Of a DNA stretch of 64,000 nt, positions 33,791-46,005 are shown one piece after another (the first letter of the stretch is position 1; each line of letters begins with the position of its first letter). A program made the translations under genes and the position numbers. The notes beneath the pieces are model-generated. The model made no database searches. It was not told the DNA's origin and saw only the letters and a program-made list of their open reading frames with translations. The stretch spans positions 93,243-157,242 of the forward strand of contig JBNGIS010020367.1 in NCBI GenBank assembly GCA_049999725.1. Reading direction: 5' to 3'. This DNA comes from Haplomitrium mnioides. Taxonomy: Eukaryota > Marchantiophyta > Haplomitriopsida > Calobryales.

Positions 33791-34640
33791 GAAATTGCAA
33801 TCCCGTCTCTTGAAAACCTTGGAAAGTGCCTCACATCTCACTCATTGTCACAAATCTTCCCGTACACCTCTAAGTCATCGATGAAAATCTCCAAAAACTG
33901 CCTCTCAAGTATTCGTGGTAGATATTCATCATCATTATTTGAAATGTTCGAGGCACATTGCAAAGTACTAAAGGCATCCTTTGAAAGACAAACACTCTCC
34001 ATTCTATGGTGAATGTCGTCTTCAAATTTTCCTCCTCTATAATTCAAATCTAATTACATCCCAAGTACCTGTCCATGAAGCTATAGAACTCTTGTATAGC
34101 CACTAAATCTAGCATCTGGTCTGTGAACAACAAAGGGTAATGATCCTTCTTTGTTGCCTCATTCAGCTTCCCAGAGTTTAGGCAGACTTGGATCTTCTGT
34201 TTCCCATCCAACCCTCTTTTCTTGGACACCACCACAAGAGGAAACACCCACTCACTATTCAAAATAGGGCCTCCAACAACTTGTTGACCTCCTTTTTCAC
34301 CACGAGGGAGAATTTGGGATTCATTTGATATTGGCGTTGCCTTACTAGCATAGCTGTGGGTTGAAGACTGATGCAATGCTCTCTCAGAACTCCTTTAAGG
34401 TCCACATGTCTCCAAGAAAAGACATTGCTGAAATTTGTGAAGGTCCAAACCAAGGTTAGCTTTGCAACCACTAGTAACTCAACTCTCACTTGGAATTTTT
34501 GGCCCTTATAGAAAATCACCTCTTTATGTTGGGCTGCCCTCACCACCCCTATTTCAATCCTCCAGAGCATGCCATCCTCCTCCTCCAATACTGCCAGCCT
34601 CACACCTCTTTGCATTGGGCTGAAAATTAAAGGTGCCATC
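33790..34640 (-). pseudogene. Tat-like reverse transcriptase, broken
   Basis: The finger region 34050-34376 reads WVFPLVVVSKKRGLDGKQKI, then VCLNSGKLNEATKKDHYPL and EFYSFMDRYLGCN. The catalytic box IFIDDLEVYG (about 33861-33890) keeps both Asp residues. CFFGVREGVI and a connection with FPTNLKEVQGVLGC follow in other frames. The N-terminal frame 34259-34639 holds FKVRVEL-like and FSWRHVDLKGV segments. Frameshifts rule out a working enzyme. Confidence 0.82.
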
Positions 34641-34859
34641 CTTTTCCCACTTCCGCTTTCTTTTTAGGTGTCAATCGGTTGGAAATGTGACTACATCAGA
34701 AAAAATTTCAAATATGAGTATGTGTATTAATGTTTCCATTTCAAGGGTAAGCTGTTCGGTCTCAGGTTTCCTTCACAACGAACAAGAGATAAGGGAGGAA
34801 ACACGACAAATGTTAGAGGAGCATCGAGAGAGGATGTCCAAGCAATAATCAGCGTCATT

Positions 34860-35981
34860 CCTAGGTGCCCTCGGCAATAGAGCAGCAACTTGGGGGATTA
34901 AGAGGGTGCAATTGGAGCAGTTGGGGGAATTGTAGTGGTTAACGAGGGGAGCTCATTGCAAGGGGATTGTGATCTCAAGTTTGAGAGGCAGAGAGGAGGA
35001 GCTCAAGCCCAAGGGTTTGAGGTGAGTATTCAGAAGCAAGCATGGGCTGCATCAAAGAAGGAGGCCTAGACCGGTGAGGTGGATGCAGTGAAAGCAAGAG
35101 GCTCCATTAGAGGTGGACTCACCCATGCAACAAGGAGACACTAGATGCTAGCTACACTTCTTTAGTTGTTTGAATCCAGAGGCCAACAAGAGTGGAATGA
35201 AGACCTTCCAAGGATCAAGAGTGGAGTTGAATCTGCAATCAAATAGTGGGGAGATCCCTTGTGCTTGCTAAAGAGGAATAGCTTCAGGTGAGCAAAACAT
35301 CCAAGTGGTGGTGCGAGGTTGAATTACACGTAAGTATCGGTTCCCTATTTGTTGCAAGCCAACCTGTAAGGAGACCGTTCCTTAGAAGAGGAGTGCATAA
35401 CATGAAGGGCAACAAGGGTGGAGTGGGTGATTGATGGCGGAGAGTGCCATCTCCTTGGCTAGGGAGTAACAAATCTCAGCCCTCTCAATGATGCATGTGA
35501 AATAAATCTATTGTTGGGTGTGTGTGTACGTGAAGTTGTGCAGAATTTGAGATGGTGGCATTGGGGGGAAGTAGGCCACACATTAGAAACATTGTGCTCC
35601 ATTGTGGAAAGAGGTTCATCTGGTTGGAAGATCGGCTAGAATCTGTAGTAAGGCAATGGATTTGTTTTTTCTTTATTGCTGTAATAGAGAAGTAGCAATG
35701 TAGAATTGTGAATGCATGAGTGAGTCTAGGAGAATAGGATGAGCTCTAGAATGTAACCACATTCTAAGGGTTTCAATCCCTGATATAGCCAAGATAAAAT
35801 TACAATAAAGATAAGTATAGAGCTGAGCAATAGCAAAACGGTCATAATAGCGGACTTAGGGTGAAATTGTCACTACATTGGCCCTTTCCACGACAAGGAA
35901 TCCCAATCTATAACTAAATCAGACCAACAAAGGGGTTCTAGAGGGTTTGGTTGGCTGAACCCTAACAAGACCAGGTAGACA
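34860..35981 (+). mobile_element. LTR-like insert of the gag-only family inside the Tat-like element
   Basis: Noncoding sequence separates the Tat-like protease from its RT, which are normally adjacent. The block near 35440-35540 (GTGCCATCTCCTTGGCTAGG) recurs at 7675-7760 and 44970-45080. The right end, ACCAGGTAGACA at 35981, resembles the LTR ends at 41223 and 45853. The left end is not resolved. It is probably a solo or truncated LTR. Confidence 0.5.
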
Positions 35982-35999
35982 TTGGGTGTGCGTGCGGGT

Positions 36000-36660
36000 T
36001 GGCCTAAACTTCTATTTTAGCTCGGGATAGCCATTTCATTCTCCTCAAACATCCCAACAGTCTCTTCCATACCCAATTCTATTGTCATGCTCTTGTGAGC
36101 TATATCTTGTTTATTGCCAGTACACCCTCCTCCAACAAAATTGCATCTATGGCCTCATTGACCATCTGGACCTAATAATGGTACTTTGATTCCCCCTCTT
36201 CCTCTGACCATTTGTTGTCATATTCTTCCTTGACTTGCATCTCCCTCTGATGCGGCACTCACCTATAGTGGATTAGTGTTTTCTCCAAGCCAAAAACCAG
36301 AGTAGAATTCCCCTGATTGTGCAAGACTTGAGCCCCATACAGCCAAGGTCTTCCAATTAGAATATGGTAAGGAGAGGCCCCAGCTAGCTGCATCACCAAG
36401 TAATTCAACCTGAATTCTTTGCCTCCAATGGTGGTGGGTACTTGCAAAAGAGCTCCTAGGGGATTGACCCACGACCCATCTACCAGCCTCATGATCTGAG
36501 CAGTCGGTTGGAATTCTTTAAATCCCAATCAATGCGCAGTCTCCTCAATCATGATGTTGATGCGTGCTCCTCGGTCCACTAGCACCATCAAAGAGTGTAC
36601 ACCTTTTGATTTGAATGTCAGTTTCTGGACCACCCTTGTCTTCACACACCAATCTCAAAT
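36000..36660 (-). pseudogene. Tat-like aspartic protease, broken
   Basis: The active-site region reads VLVDRGARINIM (36551-36589), where D-(S/T)-G-A is expected; the residue after Asp is Arg. The flap and C-terminal region in frame 36259-36528 reads MRLVDGSWVNPLGALLQVPT, then YLVMQLAGASPYHILIGRPW, matching the Y-x-(I/V)-L-(L/I)-G-R-PWL signature. A downstream linker includes ELGMEETVGMFEENEMAIPS (about 36000-36100). Confidence 0.75.
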
Positions 36661-37289
36661 CAATTTAAACTCCTATTTGAGGTAATCTTTCCTCCTCTAA
36701 GCTCCAATCAACAACTCCCTCAATTGCCTTCATTACAATGGGCTATCTTTCATCAGTTGCCCAACTATGGTTGTGATTGGGTTGTCTCTAACATGAGCTT
36801 GAATGTTGTAAGGGATGGGTTTCCTTGCCTTTGGTATGGCTGCCACTAACTCTTGGAATTTCTATGGCTCTTCCGATGCTTGTCGTCTCTAGACCTCCTT
36901 CAGTGTCCCTTTGGTAGCATTATTCTCTTCTTCACCATCCAACACCTCCAATTGCCTTCGCACCTCTTTTGACTGCTTGGGGTTGAAATATTTAAGATTA
37001 TCCCTTCGGTAATCTAAATCGTAAAGTGATGGAAACCCTTGAGCCATAGCCTTCCCAACCTCTCGCCCTTTCTTATGCTTGTCCTTCTTCTTGGACTTGT
37101 CTCCCTATAGGAGTCCTCTGCCAATGGGGTCTCCCATCCTAGCATCTCCGCTTCCTCTTCCTCAGGCTCATGCTTGGCCACCTTTTCCCATTCCAGGGCA
37201 ACCGAATAAAAAACAGCTCATGGTGGGGGATCCACGTATGCGGTTGAGGCTACTTTTGGCCTTTAAGGGACTGGGAAACTCATCGCTAC

Positions 37290-38600
37290 ATGCTCCTCCT
37301 TCTTGCATTGGAAACAGAGTGCGTTTGGCTGCCCATTGTTATGTTTTCGCGGCTTTGGGCAATTCACAGAGATGTGACCTGGCTGGCTGCAATTCCAGCA
37401 TACCATGATGGTCGTTTAGGGTGGCCTGCTGGCGGCCCAGCCACTGAATTGTCCCTCTCCCATCCCCGTAAGTCTTTCCATCATTGTGCGGGGTCCACTG
37501 CTGATATGGTATACAATCTCGGAGGCTTCTTCTTGTACATACTCAACTTTTTCATGCAAGTATTCGAGGGCTTCTTCTCTCACATAATGAATAACATGGG
37601 CTTCCTCAGGGCACTTTTGGGGGGAGTGGTTGTGCTTGTTGCACTTTATGGACCAGACCTCTACTTGTCTAGTTGGTCGCGGCTTGATCTCCAATTTGAT
37701 CCGGACAAGGAGAACATTAATGGCCTCCATCTTGGCACTCCACTCCTTCAGAAAATCCTTCCCACCTTTTCTCTCGCTTGGCTCTAGTTCCAGCTCCAAG
37801 TTTGAAGCTCTCTTTGATTTCTTCTTCTTGTCATCCTTGTGGTGGGAGTGCTGATCCTTCCTATCCTTGGTGTCTCTCTTCTTCCTTTGCTCCTTCCTCC
37901 TCTTCTTCTTCTGTAACAACCCGTCATCATTAGAGCTGCTACTATCTGAGTCCTCTTCACTTTTCTACTCTTACTACTCCTTGTTGTTTGAGTCATCCGA
38001 TAAGTCCTGCCACTAACTTAGCTCTCGTCTTCCTTTTCAATCTAGTGAAAGTGGCTTTCATGTGAGATTGGGCTGCTTTTAGAGAAGCCTCAGAGTCTGG
38101 ACATCAGTCTTTCATACCCATGTCCCTATCTCCCTAAGTAGGGCTGCAAGGAGCCATGACATAAGCATTTTGTCTATGGCTGGTGGATTCAACTTTCTTA
38201 CCACATTTTTGAATCTTTGTAGGAATCTCCCCATTGTTTCCTTTTTCTTCATTTTGAGCTGTCTCAATTTTATCAAGACCCTCTGTCTCCTCTCCAACCT
38301 TCTGGAAATCGAAAACGAATGTGACTTTGAAGGCTCCCCAATCCCTCTTGATATTATAGGGCAAGTCTTTATACCAAGGTTGTGCCTCTCCTTTCAAGAC
38401 TACTAGAAGGATGTCGATTTTAATATTTCTCACTCCATTAGCCTCCGCAAAATTCTCTAGATCATCCAACCATGCATTGAGGTTGTCTTTTGGTTGCCTT
38501 TTGAAGGACTTGCACTTGATCTTGCCTCGCACACATGAAGGAGGTGCTAATTGGCCATTACTACAACAAGTAGGGACATTTCTACCCACAGGTCAATACC
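37290..38600 (-). pseudogene. Tat-like gag with two zinc knuckles, broken
   Basis: The capsid frame 38134-38589 contains DNLNAWLDDLENFAEANGVR and GEAQPWYKDLPYNIKRDWGA, typical of Ty3/gypsy gag. A Lys/Arg-rich stretch follows (37784-37920). The first knuckle, IKCNKHNHSPQKC (about 37630-37665), has lost its first Cys to Ser. The second, CWNCSQPGHISVNC (37359-37400), is complete and is followed by CFQCKKEEH. Frames change several times. Confidence 0.8.
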
Positions 38601-38659
38601 CTCCTTCACACTTCATCTTGCTTCCTTACCTTTCTTGGTTTGTCGCCAACAATTTAGGG

Positions 38660-38790
38660 AACGATCTAGCACCCAAATATTTAGTGAAAGTTCTAGCGTC
38701 CAAACATTTAGTGAGTGTTCTAGCACCAAAACATTTATATTGCTTTAGGCCTTCTAGCTTCAAGCGCCAAAATTTTATGTTGCTCCAAGT
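38660..38790. repeat. Short tandem repeat beside the Tat-like LTR
   Basis: Three to four diverged units of about 27-37 bp contain TTCTAGC(A/G)CCAAAACATTTA. The last unit has CAAGCGCCAAAA, which on the minus strand reads TTTTGGCGCTTG. This resembles the primer-site-like TTGGCGCT at 63993-64000. Confidence 0.6.
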
Positions 38791-38876
38791 TTTAGCCCTT
38801 CTGCCACTCGCTCCATGCGCATTCTCTTCCCAAGAAGATAAATTGGTTCTAGATTGATCTAAGGTTCTTGCAAACC

Positions 38877-41030
38877 TGTGCCCTCCTTCTTCTCCTTGTT
38901 CTTAATGCCCAAAGATGTGATTCTGAAGAGAAAGTAGTAACAAAATGTAGAAGGGTCTTTTAAAAGATGACCCATAAATTCAATTTATTGCTTCTAGACA
39001 CTAATAGGTCTTATACGTCACCTTGTGGTTTGCATACTCAACAACGCCCCAAGGAAACCACAAACCAACACCTCTTTTCACTCGCCACACCCCCACCCAA
39101 ACCCATAACCACAGAGATTGCTCTTAGTAGCAGACCAACAATTTTTGCTCGAGATCTCACTTCAAGACTTCATATATACACTACCCTAAAGTGGGATAAT
39201 TACAATACTAAGGCTAAAAACTCAACGCAAACTTCTACACCTCAAAGTCTAAAGGGGCATGCTACTCCAGCACCCTTGCTCTATCTTTGACTGCAACTCT
39301 CTTCCTACTTGGTAGAGTGTGTACAGAATACCTATAATTGTAGTATAGTAGTATTAATAGAGCACCAACAACCACCAAACAATCCTGCACCACTAGAATC
39401 ACTCATGCGGCACTCCACACCTTTGCCCCCCACTCACACACCTTATCAAGATAGCTTATCCACTTCCATCACTTGAATTTACTACCACAAGCTTGAAAGA
39501 GGTCTTGTTTAACTTTCACCTCCAAAAGACAGTTCTCCTAACTATTGACCAACCCACTCCACCTCGACTTTTGACTAGATCTTCCACGTAGTGTGCGAGA
39601 ACTAATGCGGCCATTCTTCCTCTCGACTTCCCTTGAATGTTAAACCCTAGTGTGCTCGAGACAACATCAAGACCTCCCCTTGGCTGCCTCTCCTGAACTC
39701 CAAGCCAGAAAAATCCTTTTCTCTTCCAAGTATCGAACCACCTCTGAATGTTGGTTCACCTTTTAGAATGAGTCCACTTGAATAGCTTGAGCCTCTAGAG
39801 CCTCCCACCTATCAATTATTTGTGCCTCTCCGGTCCACCTCCACTTCTAATATCCCTCCCACACGAGTTCACTCATGTCAATTGAAGTGTCACTAGAGTT
39901 CTCTCCCATGTCCCTAATTGTTTTTCTTGTACAAGATGAATTACAACACATCAACATCAACATCAACCCTTCTCACTAAAAGTGAGACAATCTATACCCA
40001 AAGCTTGTTCTTTCCTTCCTTGCTGGCTTGTCATCCTGATCCTTGGTAAGAAGTTCCTCCATCGTACGGCAGTGAGTATCATGTTGCCATTATCAAAATT
40101 AATGTGCCATAGTGGTTGTTCTTCAGTGATAGGTGGTAGCGCTGAACGCTGAGTCTTTTTGTTCTCTTCACAACAAGGTTGAATTCATGATCAGCTAATC
40201 CATGTAGCTCTATCAATTGTTGGTTGAAGAGTGCTCACGTTCTCTTCCCTCTTTGTCTTTTCCTTGCTTTTAGTGCCAGCCTCTCAGGTGGTGACGCTTG
40301 TCTTGATTCTTTAATGAACGACAATAGAAACCTCCCAATGGTCCACCCAAATAGAACTTACCTGATGAAAAAATTTGACTTGACCCAAAAAGGGAGATTG
40401 ACGTGAATCGACAAATCTAGTTGGTCTCGATAAGTGATGATGAACCCGATAAGCGACTGCAAACCTGATGAGGCCTTTCCTAATGTCCTCTTCCATGGGC
40501 AAGTTGGTTCATTGCTTTTGACAAAAAAAGGACACGTTATACTAAAAGGATAGTCAAACGCAATGGTTGACTTATTCCGATAGAGCACCATTTGATGTCA
40601 TTTTCCAAAAGAAAGTTAGGCTGCTGCGTTTGACAGAAAAAGAACAAGTTGTACCAAAAGAACAGCCAAACGCGATAAAAACAACAAAACCCTATTGAAA
40701 GAGATTGGATAGAAAGCACAAAACTTGATGGACCTTAGTCGGACCTTATCGAACCTAGTAGAAACCGATAAATAAGAGTGGACTTTGGAACCCTACGTTG
40801 TCGCTGCCTTTCAAAGAACATTGCATCCTTATTTCTCCTTTGTCCCCTTCGATTCAAATTGCACTAAGAGCGCCTACCCATTTTCTTTCTATCAAGAAGC
40901 GCAATGACCTCAAGAGTTGAGAATGGAGGAGGTAGCGCTCCACATTGTCTCAAGCTCCCATTTTTCCTTCAAATCATTGACTCTGTCCATGCTTCTCTAG
41001 TCTTCATCCCTTGGTCATAAATCCTATCCC
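38877..41030 (-). repeat. Tat-like 5' LTR, main part
   Basis: It starts TGTGCCCTCC at 38877 and aligns with 29174-31290. The match breaks at ATCCTATCCCC (41030), where the gag-only element begins, and resumes at 45854. Confidence 0.78.
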
Positions 41031-41397
41031 CTCAAGGACAGATCTGAAATACAGAGTCCAGACCTGCATTGAGTCTAGATTCCTTATCCCAACCCTCTCT
41101 AAAATCCAAGCAATGCCATTTTAGGTCTCTACAACCAAAAGAATCCTCTAAAAACACTATTTAGGCTTGGGTGAGGTTGCTTTGGGGTTATTTTGACTAG
41201 GTAGCCAAGAGACCATGTTGGCAAACGTTTTTGCCAACCACGAGGGGAAAATCTGCCATCAAGAGCAGAGGGGGCCACCTGAATTTTGTTCCTTGGACGT
41301 GGAAGGTGGCTGTGAGCAAGGATAGACATGTACTTATAAAAGTGTAGAGGCGCAACTACTTGGTGTTCTGGAGCTTGGCTGAACAAGATCCACAGAA

Positions 41398-42625
41398 ATG
41401 ACTGAACAACATAGAGAGCACAACAACTTCAAATGGTGAGGCTGCACTAAAGGCAACACTGGTTCCTAATCTATTGAGAGGAAGTGCAAGCATCTAGTAT
41501 GATTCTTTCCCACAATATGTGAAAAACTCTTTGACAGATTTCAGATCGGAGTTCTTGATGGAGTTAAGGGAGAGTGAGACTCTCATCTAGATAGATGAGA
41601 TTGAAAAAAAGAACGGTGAGTCATTTCTCATATTTTGGGACAAGTTCAATGAGTTGGTTGTCCAACTCTTATGGCAACCCACATCAGATGATGTTTAGAT
41701 GGTTCATTACAACACTGAGGAGAAGGGAGAGGGCTTGACTGGAAGTGGTCAAGTCCACATGTTTGAAGGAGGTAGTTCAAGAGGCCCAAAGATGTGAGAC
41801 TGAAAGCCATCAACCTTGAAGTCGAAGAAGGCAGCCAAACAAAGGAAAGGTAAGCACTCTTCTCAGCGCAAACATCGAAAGAATACTTTGAAATGTGAAG
41901 AATCGGATGAAGGGGAGGACAAGCTCAATGAGTACTAGTCATATGTGAGAGAAGGACCAGCACCATATCAAGCTGATCCAACAATTCTAACCGGTGTAAA
42001 TGGTAGGTCTAAACTCAGCAATCATACTAGTTGAGCTCAATTCGATTCAGATCTCAAATTTAGCAATGAGGAAAAGGTTGCAAACTCTATCTCAAAGCTG
42101 GTTTGTACAAGTGAAGACCAGGAGGAGGAGGCAAGCTTCCCTGTAACAACAAGGGATACATTGGAGAAAGAGACCCAGCCCACAAACAAAGAATTCAAGT
42201 AGGATCCTTGCTAGTCCAACCTTGAACCAGTCATTAAAGGGGAGTGGAAACTAATCCTTTCAAGTGAGTGCAGGCTAGAACAAGAAGACCAAGTTGGGAC
42301 GGACCCCAAGTTGGTCTTAAAAGGGGAGTGCTCCCATCTCGAGTCAACTGGTGGCAGCAATGAAGATCAGCCACCATGTTCAGCCAAGGAGGGTCTTCAT
42401 CAAGGGCTTGAGTGGAAGATATTGGAGATGGGAGGTTGCAGCACGAAAGACCAACAATCATCCAATGCTGAAACTCAACACCATCCAGTGAAGGAGGTGG
42501 AGAATGAGGATGAGAGGCCAACCACCTCAAAGGAGCCAACCTTTAGTGCTGGTGAAAGTTTGCCCAATACAAAGGAAGATCTGAAGGTCAGCCCACCAAG
42601 ACAAGAACTTGTGGAGTTGTTTTGA
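41398..42625 (+). pseudogene. Gag of the gag-only element, with acidic C-terminal extension
   Basis: A start MTEQHREHNN lies at about 41398. The capsid-like part includes TLVPNLLRG, YDSFPQYVKNSLTDFRSEFL, FWDKFNELVVQLLWQP and RWFITTLRRRERA, with stops and at least one frameshift. The distal part, open from about 42219 to the stop at 42623-42625, is rich in Glu, Ser and Lys, with weak internal repeats around KGEW/KGEC. It ends QELVELF just before the polypurine tract. I see no zinc knuckle. Related gag lies at 13.7-14.7 kb. Confidence 0.6.
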
Positions 42626-42696
42626 ATTTCCACACCTAGCATGTGCAACAATTGTGTTTTTTTGTCCGGTTTTTGCTTGAATAACTTTGGGGGGAG

Positions 42697-45600
42697 TCTT
42701 TGTATTGTCCCTAAAGTTGCCTGAGAAAGGCTAACAAAGTGGTCTAAGAAAGAGAAGGAGAAAAGTGAAGCCAAGAGAGCTACAATTGTGGTGAAGCATC
42801 CAACTTGAATAAGAATTTGATGATTCGGCCTTCATTTTGTATCCAAGCAAGGATCAAAATTCCAGTTAGTTTATGAGTTTTTGGAGTGTTTCTATTTTGG
42901 TTTATTGGTTATTAGTTTTATGGTGTGAGTCGAGCTTGGAGAAGGTTATTTAAACCGTGAGAGCTACATGATCCCCTCAAGACAATGGGAGAAGACCATC
43001 TGACAAAACACTGCTGAAGACGAACCATTGAGTTGTAAGATGTTTGCGATGACGCTCACAATTAAAAGAGGAGTTATGTTTGTTGGTGTTTTGTAGGCTT
43101 AACGATTTTCAAGAATTTAGAGGAGGCAAAGCATATGAATTGATTGCAGAAAGAAAACTCATATAGAGTTCAATGACACACACTCAACAAAACTAGAGCA
43201 TAAGTGGAAGACATTTGGAAAGAGAGCAAGGGCAATCGGTTCATTTCATGGAGAACAAAATGAAAATGGAGAACAACAAGGCATGGGATATAAGCAAAGA
43301 AAAAAAGAATAGAGGATAATGAAAAATTAGAGAATAGAGCAAAAAAAAGGGTACAACAAAAAATTGGGGAGGATCAAAGTTGGAGAAAAAATTTGAAATT
43401 TCTCTAGTACGGGTATGGAAATTTCTCACGCAGCTCTTCAAAAGATAAAGCTCCTATTTTTAAAAATATACTAACTATTCTAACCTATCTAAGCTTGATG
43501 GACATCCTACCCAAACTTGAAGTACAAGCTGCTTTTTATTTTTGCTTATGGACAACTTGCTCAGCTTGGCTGCAAGCCCCCACTTCATTAGCAGAGGTCA
43601 AGAAGTAGAGAGTACTTGTAGTGAGAAGGTTGAACAAGCAAGGAAAGAAATCTCTATATAATACATCCAACCTTTTGTGCTTCACTTATGAGACTAAACT
43701 AACGCCTATCTTTTGTAAACGCCTTCCAAGTAGACTCCAAGGTAAGCAACAGGAGTCATGTGAGCATTGCTTCCTTATTTCTCATTTAAATCACTTCTTT
43801 TTTGTCATGTTAGAAGAAAATTGCAAATATTTACACATCAAGTTTTGTTTTATGACAAAAAGATGAGAAATGAGAGAGCACTAGCCCCACACAAGTTCTC
43901 TATTTTTGGGGAAAAATAACCCTTTGGCACTAAAATGGAGATTTGGATGACAAGATGACCTCCATTCTGCGCAATCTTTGTCTTGTTGAAATAAGAGCTT
44001 CAAGGTTAATTCAATGCATCTAAGATCTCATCAAATGAACTAGTATCAAGAACACGATGGTCGTTTAATGCTCAAACTTTCAATTCTGCCAAGAAATTTA
44101 TTTAAGAAGAGGGCAACGAGGTGTCAACCAATTGGCGCATGACACATAACAGGAAAAAAGAGGTGTGCAAGGGTCATGAAAATCAGATGGTACTACATGG
44201 CGTAAGCAGAAGAGGTCTGCAAGAAGGTCAAATTGCATTTTTTGTTTATCAAGCAACTCTAACAAATCTGCAGATTGTTAGAGCCATAGGCCTAGGCCAC
44301 CAAACGACATTAGAATGGTCACACTGGATTTGTGTCAATGAGACACTTATTATGGTGTTATTTTTCTCCTTTACATTGTGCTAATGCACAAACAAGTTGT
44401 TGAATTACTAATCTGCAGCCATTGGATTAATTTTGGGACCAAGGGTGGAGATTTGAGGCTGCATTCGACCCCAGGGGGCTTAACTCTTGGGACAGCTCAC
44501 ATTTGCATCATTCTCAAGAGGCTCCATCAGTTGGAGGTAGCTCTTCAAGGAGGGAGCTCTTTGACCAGGTCAAGAGGAGGAAATTCTTGAGAGGCCTTTA
44601 TGTGTGCTTAGGCTAATGATAGGAAGTGAGCGTGGGAGCATTGTCAACAACATCTCACTCAAATGGTGAGACAAAACAGTGAAGCATGAGGTTTCTAACT
44701 GTGCCAAGAGACATGTGCCTCAAATCTAAAGGGCCATGAGCTCTACACTTCTTCAATCTACCAATCCGCAGGCCACATTCAGAGTCCAGCAACTTTCTAC
44801 CATCTGATCAGGAGAGGGGGATCCACATTCCTCTAGCAACCAACGGGGATGTGAGTTTGAGGCTGCAAACAATCCATGGTGAGTGTCATCCTTGTAATTT
44901 GAGGTGTCAAGGTTGGTCTCAAGAAAAGGGCAATGATATGGATGCACTAAATGTGGTGGGGGTGTGTAGGTACTGGCCTAAAAGGCCATCTCCTTGGTAA
45001 GGGAGTAAAATGTGCATGAAACCTTTTAGGAAGCAAAGGTATAACTGATCTAAGTTGGGGTATGTAAGTGTGGGGTTAGAGAACTTGATGGGTTTTGGTT
45101 TTATGTGTTGTAGGAAGGTTTTATAATTGCCATAGTGATTGTTGAGAATCAGATGTGAAGTGCAGTTTAGATCTTTCAATAAAGAGGAAAAGCAGATATA
45201 AGTGTGCATTGCATTGTGCTTGTCTTGCGGTGGTTTTGTAGTGGCTAGAATAAGTTCAGCCTTGAATTCCAAATCTGATTTCAGATTTGGAAAAACATGG
45301 GACATTAGTGTGAAAGATCAAGGAGGAGGTGGAGGCAGCATTGGGGCTGGCTATAAGTTTTAGGGCAGCTAGCAGGGCCCACTGAACCTATTGAGAGTGA
45401 GAGTCTGGCCTCCCAACACAACCACAAGCTAGATCTAGTCTCCCTCCCTTGTTATGTCAAGAACAGAGTATAGACCAACAATCAGAGGAGAGGGAGTGCA
45501 ATGGTCTCAAGGCAGCACTCAAAGCAGGTTGGTTTGACCCAAAAAGAGAGGTTAGACCCTTCAGCCAGGTTCAATACTCCCTATTTTAGAAAGGGAGGGT

Positions 45601-45853
45601 GCTTGGAGTGGGCTTGGAGGAGGACAAATAGGCTGGACACCTGTAGTCCAGATGTGAACCTCAAGGATAGACCTGCAATACAGAGTCCAGACCTGCATTG
45701 AGTCTCGATTCCTCATTCCAGCCCTCTCTTAAATCCAAGCAAAACCATTTCAGGTCCCTCCCAACCAAAAGAATCCCTTAATAACACCATTTTGGCTTGA
45801 GTGAGGTTTCTTTTGGGTTATTTTAACTCAACAACCTAGAGATCAGGTCAACA
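42697..45853 (+). repeat. Presumed 3' LTR of the gag-only element
   Basis: It follows the polypurine tract and ends GGTCAACA at 45853. No coding motif is present. The blocks at 44970-45080 recur at 7.7 and 35.5 kb. The start is inferred from the tract only. Confidence 0.4.
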
Positions 45854-46000
45854 GTAGTCGAATTATCCCTTCCTCTAGATTGCCTATCTTGAGAACCATG
45901 GTGTTCTTGGGATGCCTTCGCACCATGAAATTGAGTAATGGCTTAGTGATGCTCCTAAACTCGCGAAATTTATGCTAGTGCTTCAAATCACTAGTTGACA
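45854..46000 (-). repeat. Tat-like 5' LTR, end part
   Basis: It aligns with 31409-31556 (GTAGTCGA, GATGCTCCTAAA blocks). It ends CTAGTTGACA, followed by the target duplication. Confidence 0.75.
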
Positions 46001-46005
46001 CTTTA
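46001..46005. repeat. Target site duplication CTTTA (right)
   Basis: It directly follows the LTR terminus CTAGTTGACA, which is identical to the terminus of the solo LTR at 13426. Confidence 0.7.

Larger units (their letters stand above)
41031..45853 (+). mobile_element. Gag-only (TR-GAG-like) LTR element nested in the Tat-like LTR
   Basis: A direct repeat of about 193 bp marks both ends (41031-41223 and 45660-45853; shared block CAGAGTCCAGACCTGCATTG). The interior has a gag region and an acidic ORF but no protease, RT, RNase H or integrase. A polypurine tract GGGGGGAG lies at 42689-42696, so the true 3' LTR may start at about 42697-42701 and be about 3.1 kb, with the left LTR truncated to its last 193 bp. 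TR-GAG elements, non-autonomous LTR elements encoding only gag, are known in plants; this family assignment is an inference. No target duplication is seen, and about 120 bp of the host LTR is missing at the junction. Confidence 0.6.
29174..46000 (-). mobile_element. Tat/Athila-like Ty3/gypsy element with nested insertions
   Basis: The left LTR is 29174-31556. The right LTR is 38877-41030 plus 45854-46000, split by another element. CTTTA occurs on both sides (29169-29173 and 46001-46005). The interior, read on the minus strand, holds gag with two zinc knuckles (37290-38600), protease (36000-36660), RT (33790-34640), RNase H (33184-33790) and integrase (31790-32900). The RT signature LNEATKKDHYPL followed by TDQMLD is typical of the Tat/Athila branch and there is no chromodomain. 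Decay is heavy throughout. Without the nested insertion the element is about 12 kb. Confidence 0.82.

Noticed and set aside
33565-33834. N-terminal part of the 216-codon ORF upstream of the poly-Gly run
   Set aside because: The RT connection motif reads in a different frame here; the ORF is joined only through the homopolymer.
37290-37787. Plus-strand 165-codon ORF
   Set aside because: The opposite strand carries the gag zinc knuckle CWNCSQPGHISVNC; the plus ORF is its shadow.
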